The position numbers and the translations under genes are program-made. This document shows, in pieces, positions 46,456-55,089 of a DNA stretch of 64,000 nt. The notes beneath the pieces are model-generated. The model was given only the letters and a program-made list of their open reading frames with translations, had not been told where the DNA came from and made no database searches. How positions within the stretch are numbered: position 1 is the first letter of the stretch; every line of letters begins with the position of its first letter. This DNA is from JANSXG01 sp024743075 (lineage in GTDB: Bacteria; Planctomycetota; Phycisphaerae; Phycisphaerales; UBA1924), in the NCBI GenBank assembly GCA_042140185.1, contig CP159477.1, positions 682,001-746,000 on the forward strand. Reading direction: 5' to 3'.

Positions 46456-47449
46456 TCAGTAGCCGAGCATTTCCTTGCGACGCGCGCCCTCGATGCTGTA
46501 GCGGGCCCACGGCGTGTTCTCCAGGCGCTCCTTGCTGATCGGCTTGCCGAGCAGTTCGCAGATGCCGTAGGTCTTGTTCTCGATCCGCATGAGCGCGTCG
46601 TCGATTTCCTTCAGCAGCTTGCGCTGGCCCGCGGCGAGGTCGAGGTTCAGCGACTGGTCGTAGGTGTCGCTGCCCGCGTCGGCCATGTGCTGGGGGAGCT
46701 TGGACAGCGAGCCGGAGCCGCGCCCGATCAGGGCCTCAGTCTCCATGTCGGTGACGTCGCCGGTGACCTGCGCCCGCTTGAGACGCAGGATCTCCTTGAA
46801 CTTGTCGAGCTCGCGCTTCCTGAACGGCGTCTTGGTGAGCTTCGTGTAGTCCTCGCTGGCGGCGAGCGTGGTCTGGCGCTCGTGGAGCGGTCGCAGCCCG
46901 GCGGCGGCGGCGAGCTTCGACGCCGCGCTGACCGAGGAGTTCATGTCGCTCTCGTACGAGCCCTTCCAGCGGTCCTTGGCCGAGGTCTTCTTCGAGGATG
47001 ACTTCTTGCTGGTCGACTTGCCAGACGAGGCGGCTTTCTTCGCGGACGGCTTGCGAGCGGGCGCCTTCTTCGACGTGGTCTTCTTGGTCGTCGTTTTCTT
47101 GGTGCTGGTCTTCTTGTTGGAAGGCTTACGGGCGGGTGCCTTCTTCGTCGTCGACTTCTTGGACGGCTTGCGGGCCGGGGCCTTCTTGGTGGTGGTCTTT
47201 TTCGACGTGGACTTCTTCGAGGACGTCTTCTTGCTGGACGACTTCTTGGAAGTGGTCCGCTTGGTCGTCGAGGTCTTCTTCTTGCTGGTTTTGCGAGCGG
47301 GCGCCTTCTTGGCGGTCGTTTTCTTCTTTGTGGTCTTCTTGGAGGCAGATGACTTGGCGCCGGTCTTCTTCTTCGAGGACTTGCGCGGGTGCCTTCTTGG
47401 TTGTCTTTTTCTTGGACGGTGTGCGTTTGGCGGCGGTTTTTTTGGCCAC
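46456..47449 (-). CDS. Histone H1-like/DksA-like fusion, interrupted by an apparent frameshift
   Basis: About 331 residues. The N-terminal half (to about 165) is an H1-like tail of repeated KKAPARKPSKK units. The C-terminal half is a TraR/DksA coiled-coil domain with the zinc-finger region YGICELLGKPISKERLENTPW then ARYSIEGAR. Of the four zinc-ligand cysteines of DksA only the first is kept (CELLG, and Ser and Gly in the second pair), so zinc binding is probably lost. GTG at 47449 starts AKKTAAKRTPSKKK. The frame breaks near residue 22; GCGCGC shortened to GCGC near 47389 would restore KKAPARKSSKKK. lspA follows. Likely acts on DNA or RNA polymerase. Confidence 0.8.
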
Positions 47450-47601
47450 GGCGTGCTCCAGCAGGGGCCGGCACTTGCGCCTAAGTCCGTGACTACAACG
47501 GCTTTAGGGGCGTCCGGAGGCGATGCAGCCCCGCATTGTACGGTCAGGGGCCTCGTTGTCAATGATCGGCGGCCCGGGCGGCGTTTGTCCCAGACGCGGG
47601 T

Positions 47602-48599
47602 TCAGGCGTCGACCGGGGCGGTCTCGCCGTACTTGCCCATGTGCCGGAACCGCTCGTACCGCTTGTTGGGCAGGGAGGCGGGCTTGAGGCGCTTGAGCTC
47701 CTGGAGCTGGTCCACGATCCACTTCTCGATGGCCTCGGCCGTCTTGGCACGGTCGCGATGGGCCCCGCCGACGGGTTCCTTGATGACGTGGTCGATCACG
47801 CCGAGGCGCTTGTTGTCCTTGGCGGTGAGGCAGAGGGCCTCGGCCGCGGCGGAGTTGGTCTGCGGGTTGGCGACCTTCCAGAGGATCGCGGCGCAGCCCT
47901 CGGGGCTGATGACCGAGTAGTAGGAGTGCTCGAGCATCGCGACGCGGTCCGAGACCGCGATGCCCAGCGCGCCGCCGGAGCCGCCCTCGCCGATGACGAC
48001 GGTGACGATCGGCGTCTTGAGCTTGGCCATCTCGCGCAGGTTGAAGGCGATGGCCTCGGCCTGGCCCCGCTCCTCGGCGCCGAGGCCGGGGTACGCGCCG
48101 GGCGTGTCGACGAAGGTGACGATGGGCAGGCCGAACTTCTCGGCCATGCGCATCTTCAGCAGGGCCTTGCGATAGCCCTCCGGGTGGCGCAGCCGAAGTG
48201 GCAGGAGAGCTTCTCGTTGGTGTCGCGCCCCTTGTGGTGGCCGATGAGCATGCACTTGATCGACCCGATGCGCCCGAGGCCGGTGACCATGGCCGGGTCG
48301 TCGCCGAAGCGCCGGTCGCCGTGGAGCTCGGCGAAGTCCTTGACCATCAGGGAGATATAGTCGCGGAACTGGGGGCGCTCGGGGTGGCGGGCGACGCGGA
48401 TGGTGTCCCACGGGGACAGCCCGGAGTAGATCTTGCGGAGCATCTGCGACTGGCTCTTGCGGAGCTCGCCGATCTCCTTGGAGATGTTGGGAACGGTCGC
48501 CCCGGGGGCGGGGGAGTTCTGGGCGAGTTCGAGGGCCTCGATCTGGGTCTGGATCTCGGTGAGGGGCTTTTCGAACTCGAGCGTGTAGGGAATGGCCAT
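47602..48599 (-). CDS. accA: Acetyl-CoA carboxylase carboxyltransferase subunit alpha, interrupted by an apparent frameshift
   Basis: AccA of about 332 residues, which with AccD moves carboxyl from biotin to acetyl-CoA for fatty-acid synthesis. The N-terminal part (YTLEFEKPLTEIQTQIEALE, PERPQFRDYI, FGDDPAMVTGLGRI) reads to HFGCA; the rest (HPEGYRKALLKMRMAEKFG, VDTPGAYPGLGAEERGQAEA, GEGGSGGALGIAV) is in another frame. One missing base in GGGTGGCGCAGCC near 48195 (CCC shortened to CC on the coding strand) explains it: FGCA-HPEGYRKA. Motifs and length are otherwise normal. Confidence 0.9.
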
Positions 48600-48737
48600 A
48601 GGGGATCGCTCCGGGGCCTGTGGGGAGGTCAGGAGGGAGTGTTCAGGTTGAGTTTACCCGGTTGGGAGGGGGAGGGGAGCGGGCCAGACTCGATCCTTAT
48701 GCGAGTTGCACCCGCGCTGGCGTCCCTGCGCTCACGA

Positions 48738-49664
48738 TCAGGGTTTGCGTTGGTCAGCGTTTACGACTGCGCATTTGTTTGGGACGCTTGGGCTTGCGGG
48801 TCTTGTAGCGGGATCGTTTGCGCGGGGAGAAGAGACGGGTGGCATGCTCAAACTTGGTTGAGCATGGTCTGGGGGCCTGGTGGGCTCCGTGTTCGAGCGT
48901 TGCTTGAGCATGCCACACTCGGAGCGGCCGGAAGGTTCGGGGCGCCCCCTCATCCGACCGCTGACGCGGCCACCTTCTCGCGCGAGGGGAGAAGGAGGAT
49001 CGGCTCCCTCTCCCCTTGCCGGAGAGGGTTGGGGTGAGGGGTCAGCGGCACCGCCGCTGGTTGTGTTGTTCGGTTGGTCGGAAGGTTCGGACCGCCCCCT
49101 CATCCGGTCTTGTGCTGAATCCGCACAAGACCACCTTCTCCCGCGTTGGGGAGAAGGAGAAGGAGTTGCGACGGTTGAACCGTTGTCAACGTGGCCATCC
49201 GCTTCGCTCCTGACCACGCCACCCTTGGCGGGAGCGGGCGGCGCGGGCATTTCCTTCTTGGTTGCTTGGGACCCATCGCTTGCGCGATTGGGCTCTAAGC
49301 GTTCGGCTTTCGCTTTCGCTTTGGCGCGCATCGTTCTGCGCAGGCGCTTTTCGCGCAGGACGGTTCGGATGTGGAGGAGGGTCTGGATCGCCGCGAGGCG
49401 TTGGCGGTTGCGCTCCCGGGCGTAAAGCGCGTCGAGTTTGGTGTCGCCGGTGGACTTGATCGGCGTCATGCAGGCCATGAGCGTTTCCATAGCCTTGGTC
49501 TGCGCGGCGACCATCGTCACCTCGGACTCGATGCGTTTGATGCGGTAGATCCTCTTCAGCTGCGCGAGGGCTTCCTCGGCGCTCTGGGTGTTCGTGTTGG
49601 CGTTGGTGTTGGCGTTGGCGTTGGTGTTCGCGGTTTCGGACGGCTGTTTCGCTGCGGTGTGCAT
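48738..49664 (-). CDS. Hypothetical protein running into intergenic repeats
   Basis: A 308-residue open frame. Residues 10-25 are a Thr/Asn/Ala microsatellite encoded by GTTGGC/GTTGGT repeats at 49588-49632. Residues 27-130 are a basic helical segment (AEEALAQLKRIYRIKRIESE, REKRLRRTMRAKAKAKAE) that may be real coding sequence. From about 150 onwards the frame passes through the GC-rich repeats and reads PSPQRGRR, PSPQPSPARGEG and PSPLAREGG. Only the first 130 residues look protein-like. I recognise no family. Confidence 0.4.
   Translation of the reverse strand: MHTAAKQPSETANTNANANTNANTNTQSAEEALAQLKRIYRIKRIESEVTMVAAQTKAMETLMACMTPIKSTGDTKLDALYARERNRQRLAAIQTLLHIRTVLREKRLRRTMRAKAKAKAERLEPNRASDGSQATKKEMPAPPAPAKGGVVRSEADGHVDNGSTVATPSPSPQRGRRWSCADSAQDRMRGRSEPSDQPNNTTSGGAADPSPQPSPARGEGADPPSPLAREGGRVSGRMRGRPEPSGRSECGMLKQRSNTEPTRPPDHAQPSLSMPPVSSPRANDPATRPASPSVPNKCAVVNADQRKP
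48837..48918. repeat. REP-like palindrome, copy 2 with an extra half
   Basis: GTGGCATGCTCAAAC TT GGTTGAGCATG repeats the palindrome at 43300, and a third arm (GCTTGAGCATGCCACAC, 48902-48918) follows 35 bases later, so the outer arms could also pair with each other. Confidence 0.7.
48925..49165. repeat. Tandem pair of GC-rich intergenic repeats
   Basis: GGAAGGTTCGG...CGCCCCCTCATCCG...CCACCTTCTC...GGGAGAAGGA occurs twice (48928-48996 and 49079-49158) with different internal stems (ACCGCTGACGCGG against GGTCTTGTGC/GCACAAGACC). Between them lies the second copy of the CCCTCTCC/GGAGAGGG element (49006-49041). Confidence 0.7.
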
Positions 49665-49968
49665 GGGTGCACCTCCCTCACCCTTCGGGCCGGCGGGCCC
49701 ACTCGGCGCGCGCAGGAGGTGGTGATGCGAAGAGGCAGCGTGAGAATCCTCCCTGTCTATGGGCGGAAAATTTTTTGAAAAAGTCGGGAAGTGAACATGC
49801 GCCGCGGCCCACGCGGCGCGCGCCGGGGCGGACTTGCGCGCCTCGCGGGGCCTTCGCTTTGCTCAGACCCCGGCACCCATGTCGCGTGGCCAGGAACCGG
49901 ATTGGAAGTACTCGCATAGTCGCCTGAAGGGGCGACCATGCCGCCCGATCGCGTGATACGGTGACGGC
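49665..49968. other. 304-base intergenic region between divergent genes
   Basis: It contains GC-rich inverted stretches (GGGCCGGCGGGCCC; GCCGCGGCCCACGCGGC), one AT island (AAAATTTTTTGAAAAAG, 49768-49784) that may be a promoter element for the minus-strand gene, and the proC promoter box at its right end. No gene is supported. Confidence 0.4.
49957..49962 (+). promoter_or_regulatory. Putative -10 box (TACGGT) of leaderless proC
   Basis: GTGATACGGTGACGGC ends six bases before the ATG at 49969. There is no Shine-Dalgarno sequence. Confidence 0.45.
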
Positions 49969-50805
49969 ATGAGCGAAGCGTTGGAACTGGTGTGTGTTGG
50001 TGGCGGGAACATGGCGAGCGCGATCCTTTTGGGGGCGTCCGAACGCGGGGTGTTCGAGGCGGCGCGCGTGGGGGTGGTGGATCCGAACGAGGCGAAGCGC
50101 GAGGCGTTCGCGTCGGCGGGGTTCCGGGTCGGGGCATCGCTGGGCGAGTTCGCGGACGCGATCGGGGACCGGACGCAGCTGATGCTGGCGGTGAAGCCCC
50201 AGGTGCTGCCGGAGGTGAGCGGGGACCTGCGCGAAGTGCTGGATGGCCTCGGTCGCCCGGTGGTGTGGTCGATCCTGGCGGGGGTGCCGTCGGGTGTGGT
50301 GCGCGAGCGGTGCGGGGGGAAGGCGTCGGTGGTGCGTCTGATGCCGAACACGCCGTCGCGGGTCGGCAAGGGGGCGACAGCGATGGCCCTGGGTGAGGGT
50401 GCGGAGGCGGGGGACGAGGGGCTGGCGCGTCGGGTGTTCGAGGCGATCGGGACGGTGTACGCGATCGAAGAGGGGCATATGGACGCGTTCACGGCGGTGG
50501 CGGGTTCGGGGCCAGCGTATTTCTTCGCGATGGTCGAGGCGCTGGCGGAGGCGGGGGAGCGGATCGGGCTGCCGGGCGAGGTCGCGCGTGGGGCGGCGAT
50601 CCAGACGGTGATCGGTGCCGCGGGGCTGTTGGAGGGGTCGGGGCTGGGCCCGGGGGAGCTGCGTGAGGCGGTGACGAGCAAGGGGGGGACGACGGCGGCG
50701 GGGCTTGGGGCTCTGGCGGAGGGCGGTTTCGCGTCGGTGATCGGGGCGGCGGTTGAAGCGGCGCGAGATCGCGGGGCGGAGCTTGGGCGTGCATCCGCCC
50801 GATAG
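49969..50805 (+). CDS. proC: Pyrroline-5-carboxylate reductase ProC
   Basis: A 278-residue NAD(P)H-dependent enzyme for the last step of proline synthesis. The Rossmann loop is VGGGNMASAILLGA (residues 7-20), LAVKPQVLPEV and the C-terminal signature GSGPAYFFAMVEALAEAGERIGL with the TSKGGTTAAGL helix are all present. Codon use is more G-ending than in the his region but still typical of the window. It is a single gene; the next gene has its own RBS. Confidence 0.94.
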   Translation: MSEALELVCVGGGNMASAILLGASERGVFEAARVGVVDPNEAKREAFASAGFRVGASLGEFADAIGDRTQLMLAVKPQVLPEVSGDLREVLDGLGRPVVWSILAGVPSGVVRERCGGKASVVRLMPNTPSRVGKGATAMALGEGAEAGDEGLARRVFEAIGTVYAIEEGHMDAFTAVAGSGPAYFFAMVEALAEAGERIGLPGEVARGAAIQTVIGAAGLLEGSGLGPGELREAVTSKGGTTAAGLGALAEGGFASVIGAAVEAARDRGAELGRASAR

Positions 50806-50938
50806 AAGGCGACGAATTCCTCGGAGCGGGCGGGTGAATCGTTGAAACCGCGTGCGCTATCGTGGGTAGGTTGAGTGCGAGGATCGCGCTGGGCGCGGTG
50901 CTTGCGGACGAAACTCGGTTTTCACGAGGGACGAGGTT

Positions 50939-52111
50939 ATGCAGAGCAAAATCGCCCGTTTGGGGCTTCTGGTCGCGGTTCTGACGTCGCTGTGCCTTCC
51001 GGGCGCGGCTTCGGCGCAGTTTTTCCGCGGCGGCGACTCGGTCAACAACCCGCCGGTGAACCAGCGGGAGTTCAACATGATGGTGAAGATGCTGAACTTC
51101 GACGAGGTGCAGCAGGAGATCGCTTCGGACATGTTCGCGGTGCTGCAGGACGAGTTCGGCGAGATGTCGTCGGTGGCTCAGGAGATGCAGCGGGGGGCTC
51201 GGGAGGAGTTCCAGCGCAATCGCGACCCTTCGGTGTGGCGCGAGTACGGCGAGCGGATGGCGCGGTTCGAGGACCGGCGTGAAGAGCTCGGCGAGCAGTT
51301 CTGGGCGGATGTGAAGATCCTGCTCACCGAGGAGCAGGTGCCCTTGTGGGAAGACTTCGAGCGCCGGCGGTTTCGCGGGCGGGCGATCACGCGCCAGGAG
51401 CAGGTGCTCAGCGGCGTGGGCGTCGACCTGGTGATCCTGACAGAGGAAATGGAACTCGACCCGGAGCAGCAGGAACTGATCAAGCCGACGATGACGCAGT
51501 ACGAGGTCGAACTGGACCGGAAGCTTCGGTCGTACCGGCGGATCGCAGACGAGCAGGCTGAGAGGGCCGAAAAGCTGGGCCAGGACGGCAACTGGATGCA
51601 GAACATGGACGCGTACAACGAGATCTTCGCGACGGTTCGCGACGAGCTCGTCGGTGTCCGCGCGATCCACGAGAAGTACCTGAAGCAGCTCACGGCGATG
51701 CTGGGCGAGGAGCCGAGCGCGGAACTGATGGAGCGGTTCAACAAGGCGGCGTACCCGGACATCTATCGAGACTCGTATGTGGACAACGGGCTGCGTCAGG
51801 TGCTTGAGCTCGACAGCCTGAGCGCCGAGCAGCGCGAATATGTCACGGCGCTGAAGCAGAACTGGGAGCAGGAGTCGCAGCGGATGCGCGAGACGCTTGT
51901 GCGTGCGCAGCGCGAGCGCGAGGAGAACATGCGCCTGCAGGACATGTGGGGCGGGAACCGCAACCCGGAGGCACGCGAGGCGCAGTCGACGCTCCGTGAG
52001 ACGCAGCTGCGGTATTACGACCAGCTGCTTGAGGTGTTGAGTGAGGACCAGAAGGTCGGCCTGCCCGAGCGTCCGGCGACGGACTGGCGCGAGCGTGACT
52101 TCGACTTCTGA
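50939..52111 (+). CDS. Secreted coiled-coil protein, triplet member 1
   Basis: A 390-residue exported protein of unknown function. The signal peptide ends at ASAQ (residue 27). The mature protein is almost all charged helix. Landmarks shared with the next two genes are ILLTEEQVPLWEDFERR, then GVGVDLVILTEEMELDPEQQ, a YEVELDRKL helix, and a C-terminal YDQLLEVLSEDQKVGLP. The LTxEQ-type segments resemble those of periplasmic Spy/CpxP-like helical chaperones, but this is only a resemblance. A TATCGT box at 50858 and GACGAGG near the ATG fit a leadered transcript. Confidence 0.8.
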   Translation: MQSKIARLGLLVAVLTSLCLPGAASAQFFRGGDSVNNPPVNQREFNMMVKMLNFDEVQQEIASDMFAVLQDEFGEMSSVAQEMQRGAREEFQRNRDPSVWREYGERMARFEDRREELGEQFWADVKILLTEEQVPLWEDFERRRFRGRAITRQEQVLSGVGVDLVILTEEMELDPEQQELIKPTMTQYEVELDRKLRSYRRIADEQAERAEKLGQDGNWMQNMDAYNEIFATVRDELVGVRAIHEKYLKQLTAMLGEEPSAELMERFNKAAYPDIYRDSYVDNGLRQVLELDSLSAEQREYVTALKQNWEQESQRMRETLVRAQREREENMRLQDMWGGNRNPEAREAQSTLRETQLRYYDQLLEVLSEDQKVGLPERPATDWRERDFDF

Positions 52112-52150
52112 TCCCGTGCTGCAGCGGTGATTCCGGACTGGAGGACAGGT

Positions 52151-53314
52151 ATGGCTCGGCGACTGGTGTGGACTGTGTTCGCGGCGATTGTCGGGCTTTT
52201 GCTGACGGCCTCGGCTTCGGCTCAGGTGTTCCGGCCCGGCGGCGACTTCCTCGAGCCGGGGTTCACGACCAAGGATCTGGAACACGCTGCGCAGCTCTTC
52301 GGCTTCGACGAGGTGCAGCGCGACATCGCCGGGGAGATGGTCAACGAGTACCTGACGCGGATGGCGGTGGGCGTCGAACAGATGACGATCGTTCTTGATG
52401 CCGCGGAGCGGGAGTTTCAGGAGACGCGCGACATCGCGGTCTGGAACGACTTCCGCGAGCGGACCGAGCAGTTCGAGCAGCGCAAGGAGGCGATCACCGA
52501 GCAGTTGATGGCGGATTTGCGCCTGCTGCTGACGCCGGAGCAGGATGCGCTGTGGACGCGGTTCGAGCGCGACCTGCGCCGCAACGCGACGATCGATGAG
52601 GGCGGGCTGCTCAGCGGCGAGACGGTCGACCTGGTGGACCTGCTCGATGAAATGGGTGTCGACGGTGAGGTCCGCGAGGCGATCTGGTCGCTCGAGGACC
52701 AGTATGTGACGGAACTGGACCGGGCGCTGGTTCAACGCAACGAGGTGTACGACGAGACCACGAGCAAGGCCTTCGAGCGGTTCACGGCCGAGGGCTTCGA
52801 CGACATGGACTCGGTGATGGACTTCTTCCGCGAGCTGCTGGGCGACGCGATGGAGCAGGCGGCGCGGGTGCGGGACATCAACCTGAAGTACGCGGCGACG
52901 ATCGGGCGTGCCCTGCCGCCGGACCAGAGCGCGGAGTTCGAGGACCGATTCAACGAGCTGGTGTTCCCGCGCGTGTACCGGGCGTCGACGACGGACCGGG
53001 CGTTTGAGACGATCCTGTCGTTCGAGGACCTGACCGAGGATCAGCGGGGGCGGGTGCTGGAAGCCAAGCTGCGGTACGAGCAGAGCCGCGAGCGTCTGGA
53101 CGCGAACTGGGCGCGAGCGATCGCCGAGCAGGAAGAGGAGCGCGACGTGATGCGCGTGATGGGCATCGAGCCCAGCACGGAGGCGACACGGGAAGCGCGG
53201 ACGGCGCGTCGGGACCTCGACCGGACGTCGTACGAGCAGGTGCTGCAGGTGCTGACGGAGGAGCAGGCGAGTCGCCTGCCACCGCCGGTGCGACGCGATC
53301 GCGACGAGGATTGA
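52151..53314 (+). CDS. Secreted coiled-coil protein, triplet member 2
   Basis: A 387-residue exported relative of the preceding protein. The signal peptide ends at ASAQ (near residue 25). The mature chain begins VFRPGGDFLEPG, parallel to FFRGGDSVNNPP of member 1, and repeats the landmarks FGFDEVQRDIAGEM, LLTPEQDALWTRFERDL, SGETVDLVDLLDEMGV, YVTELDRALVQR and YEQVLQVLTEEQASRLP. GGAGG ahead of the ATG at 52151 fixes the start. It lies 39 bases after member 1. Function unknown. Confidence 0.8.
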   Translation: MARRLVWTVFAAIVGLLLTASASAQVFRPGGDFLEPGFTTKDLEHAAQLFGFDEVQRDIAGEMVNEYLTRMAVGVEQMTIVLDAAEREFQETRDIAVWNDFRERTEQFEQRKEAITEQLMADLRLLLTPEQDALWTRFERDLRRNATIDEGGLLSGETVDLVDLLDEMGVDGEVREAIWSLEDQYVTELDRALVQRNEVYDETTSKAFERFTAEGFDDMDSVMDFFRELLGDAMEQAARVRDINLKYAATIGRALPPDQSAEFEDRFNELVFPRVYRASTTDRAFETILSFEDLTEDQRGRVLEAKLRYEQSRERLDANWARAIAEQEEERDVMRVMGIEPSTEATREARTARRDLDRTSYEQVLQVLTEEQASRLPPPVRRDRDED

Positions 53315-53433
53315 CCGCGGCAGCGGAATCGCTCGTCCCGGCGACCGAAGATTGATTTCAGATCCGTGACGGTGTGGTGCCGGGTGCGCGTCATAATGGC
53401 TATCGCGTTCCCCACACCGGAAAGGACTGTGCT

Positions 53434-54855
53434 ATGGCATCGCTTCGCACGCTCGGGTTTGTCGGTTCGCTCGCGGTCCTTGCAGGTTTCGGGGCTGCAG
53501 TGCCGTCGGCCTCTGCGCAAGACATCGAGATCGTGGGCGAGCCGATGGGAGAGTTCGTAGTCGAGCTGTCCGACATGGAATTCGCCTTTGAGGGCGGGTT
53601 CGAGGGGGTTCGCAAGCGGGAGCGGCAGCGTCTGCAGCCGGTCACGGCGGAGGAGTTGGAGCGGTACAACCGGCGGCTCGGGCTGGATACGGCCCAGAGC
53701 GTGTTCACGATGGAGCTGTTCGCGGAGTTTCAGGTCCGGCTGACCGAACTCAACGGCTCGGAGCAGGCGCTGGACCAGGCGTTCATGGAGCGGTTCAGCA
53801 AGGGGCGCGGGGACGGTGAGGCCCAGCGGCCGGATCCGGAAGAGATGCGTCGGATCATTGAGGAGAACGAGGCCAAGCGTGCGGAGATCCGCGCACAGCG
53901 GGTCGCGCTGGCGGACGCGTTCTTCGAGGACTACAAGCTCATCCTGACGCCGGCGCAGCTGGAGGAGTGGCCCGCGATTGAGCGGATGCGCCGTCGGGAC
54001 CGCGAGCTCGCACCCGGCACTTTTCCCGGGGAGGAGATCGACCTGATCGCGCTGTGCGAGCAGATGGAACTCGGCTTCAACCCGGAGCGGGTCTCGGAGG
54101 CCGGTGAGGCGGCTCTCGATGAGGTGCTCGGGCGGTACGAGCACGAGGTTGATCGGCTGCTGGTTGCTCGTCTGGAGGTCGGGGCTCGCCATCCGCTGTC
54201 GACGGGTGCGGATCGCGGGGCCTTTGCGATCGAGATCGATGGCGAGGCGATGGAGGATTGGGAGAGCGAGCATCGGGAGGCGGCTCAGAGGCTGCAGCGG
54301 GCCCAGCAGAAGTACGCCCGACAGATCGCGGAACTGCTCGACGAGACCTCTCGGGCGGCGTTCGAGGAGGAGGTGATGCGACTGAGCTACCCGCGTGTGC
54401 TCGCCGAGTCGGGGGTGGACCGTCAATTCGAGGCAATTCTTGCGCTCGAGGACCTTGACGACGAGCAGAAGGCGGAAATGGAGCGGATGGCTTCGGAGTA
54501 CGCGAAGGCTCGGGCACGGCTGGATCATGCCTGGATGAACGCGATCGATGCGGAGTTTGCCGATGGCGGCGGGTCTTCGCCGATGCCGGCGGGGAATGTT
54601 CAGATCTTCATTGCCGGAGGCGGATCGGAGTCGGATGTGGCCAAGGCCCGTGCGGCACGGCGGGCGTTCGATCGGGAGTGGATCGATCGGGTTCGGGGCG
54701 TGCTGAGCCCGGAACAGGCCGAGCGGGTTCCGGCCCCGCGTCGTCCTCGCGGCGCGTTCGTCACCACGTTCTCTGATTTTGACCCGGAGACGGGCGAAGA
54801 GAGCGAAGTGATCACGATCGAGATCGATGAATCCGAGTCATCGGGAGGAAATTGA
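53434..54855 (+). CDS. Secreted coiled-coil protein, triplet member 3
   Basis: A 473-residue exported, more divergent relative. The signal peptide ends at ASAQ (near residue 29). Shared landmarks are LILTPAQLEEWPAIERMRRR, GEEIDLIALCEQMELG, YEHEVDRLLVARLEVG and WIDRVRGVLSPEQAERVPAP; it has its own insertion around residues 240-260 and an acidic C-terminus. GGAAAGGA precedes the ATG at 53434. It ends 234 bases before gspE; that gap holds no gene I can support. Function unknown; its place suggests cargo or accessory of the T2SS. Confidence 0.78.
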   Translation: MASLRTLGFVGSLAVLAGFGAAVPSASAQDIEIVGEPMGEFVVELSDMEFAFEGGFEGVRKRERQRLQPVTAEELERYNRRLGLDTAQSVFTMELFAEFQVRLTELNGSEQALDQAFMERFSKGRGDGEAQRPDPEEMRRIIEENEAKRAEIRAQRVALADAFFEDYKLILTPAQLEEWPAIERMRRRDRELAPGTFPGEEIDLIALCEQMELGFNPERVSEAGEAALDEVLGRYEHEVDRLLVARLEVGARHPLSTGADRGAFAIEIDGEAMEDWESEHREAAQRLQRAQQKYARQIAELLDETSRAAFEEEVMRLSYPRVLAESGVDRQFEAILALEDLDDEQKAEMERMASEYAKARARLDHAWMNAIDAEFADGGGSSPMPAGNVQIFIAGGGSESDVAKARAARRAFDREWIDRVRGVLSPEQAERVPAPRRPRGAFVTTFSDFDPETGEESEVITIEIDESESSGGN

Positions 54856-55089
54856 GCGATCCCGAATCGGAACGAGGCGAGGGCACGAATAATGGGCCGT
54901 GTCGCGTCTCGAGTCCGGGTCGTTGATCCGGCAACTTCGCTCGCCGCGTGCAATATCAGGAATGGCCGGGCGTTCTGCGGTCTGCCTCGGACGGCTATCC
55001 GGGATCTGTGCCATTGCACAGTGCCGTTCAGTTGGGCCCATTGATTTGGCGCCGGGCGGCATCTCGACGGTGACGAAAGGATTTCGCGA

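Noticed and set aside
46868..47920. Phe/Val/Asp-rich plus-strand frame that looks like a membrane protein
   Set aside because: It is the complement of the Lys/Ala-rich H1-like tail (AAG codons read as CTT/TTC), so the hydrophobicity is an artefact.
43236..49165. CRISPR array or integron in the repeat region
   Set aside because: Repeats are few, irregularly spaced and not separated by uniform spacers; no cas, integrase or attachment-site genes are nearby.
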